Below, piece after piece: positions 63,905 through 64,000 of a DNA stretch of 64,000 bases. Every line of letters begins with the position of its first letter. Within the stretch, counting starts at the first letter, position 1. The translations under genes and the position numbers were made by a program. Origin of the DNA: Takakia lepidozioides (Eukaryota > Streptophyta > Takakiopsida > Takakiales > Takakiaceae); NCBI GenBank assembly GCA_030704615.1, contig CM060732.1, positions 37,553,053 through 37,617,052 on the forward strand, read 5' to 3'. The notes beneath the pieces were generated by a model. It had not been told where the DNA came from. It ran no database searches and was given only the letters and a program-made list of their open reading frames with translations.

Positions 63905-64000
63905 ATCGTTGTTTTATGTTTCACAAAACTGGAAGTTGAGGTCTAATGAGCTCCTACATATTGATTTGTCTTTTTGTACAATCATGTTAAACAGTGGAAT

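Overview
The window is nuclear DNA from a land plant. The evidence is nuclear genes for plastid RNA metabolism (a pTAC2-type PPR-SMR protein and an OTP51-type PPR-LAGLIDADG protein), a G-type lectin S-domain receptor kinase, a GNA-like lectin, GT-AG introns of 100-700 bp, and plant-type MULE, CACTA, Copia and LINE elements. The style of the transposons and lectins suggests a seed-free plant (fern, lycophyte or bryophyte), but the sequence alone does not fix the species.

Layout. 1-667 (-) is the first exon of a gene that runs off the left edge; its product starts with an N-myristoylation/palmitoylation signature. 668-6862 is gene-poor and holds a Copia gag scrap, a possible TTAA-flanked element and a short tRNA-headed repeat. 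6863-17557 is one 10.7-kb Mutator-like element with a 9-bp target duplication and terminal inverted repeats. It carries a decayed MULE transposase on + and a decayed zinc-finger/Ulp1-protease gene on -. 17872-23767 (+) is an intact nine-exon pTAC2 gene, and 25646-29959 (-) is an intact two-exon OTP51-like gene with a very large RGG-rich N-terminal extension. These two genes converge. 32086-34016 (-) is a six-exon gene for cytosolic ribosomal protein S3.

38289-42780 (-) is a degraded retroelement with an RNase H domain, into which a 1.2-kb non-autonomous CACTA element (38843-40039, TSD GTT) has inserted. 45592-46430 is a 279-bp unit repeated three times. 48471-52455 (+) is an intact four-exon S-domain receptor kinase gene. 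55450-60010 (+) is a decayed LINE (DUF4283-like/CCHC ORF1, endonuclease, reverse transcriptase). Its RT frame runs without a break into a different fragment (60010-60700) that resembles the C-terminal motifs of C5-cytosine methyltransferases. 61-62.3 kb holds two degenerate tandem-repeat families, and 63440-63904 (-) is a complete single-exon mannose-binding lectin gene.

How the genes relate. pTAC2 (plastid-encoded polymerase transcription) and OTP51 (plastid intron splicing) act in the same organelle pathway. RPS3 is a cytosolic translation gene, and the receptor kinase and the secreted lectin share the B-lectin fold. Nothing here is an operon. The rest of the window is nested and decayed transposons, which provide most of the unusual observations. 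Exon boundaries of the three multi-exon genes pTAC2, RPS3 and the receptor kinase, and of the OTP51-like gene, were placed by hand on GT/AG sites and keep frame throughout.
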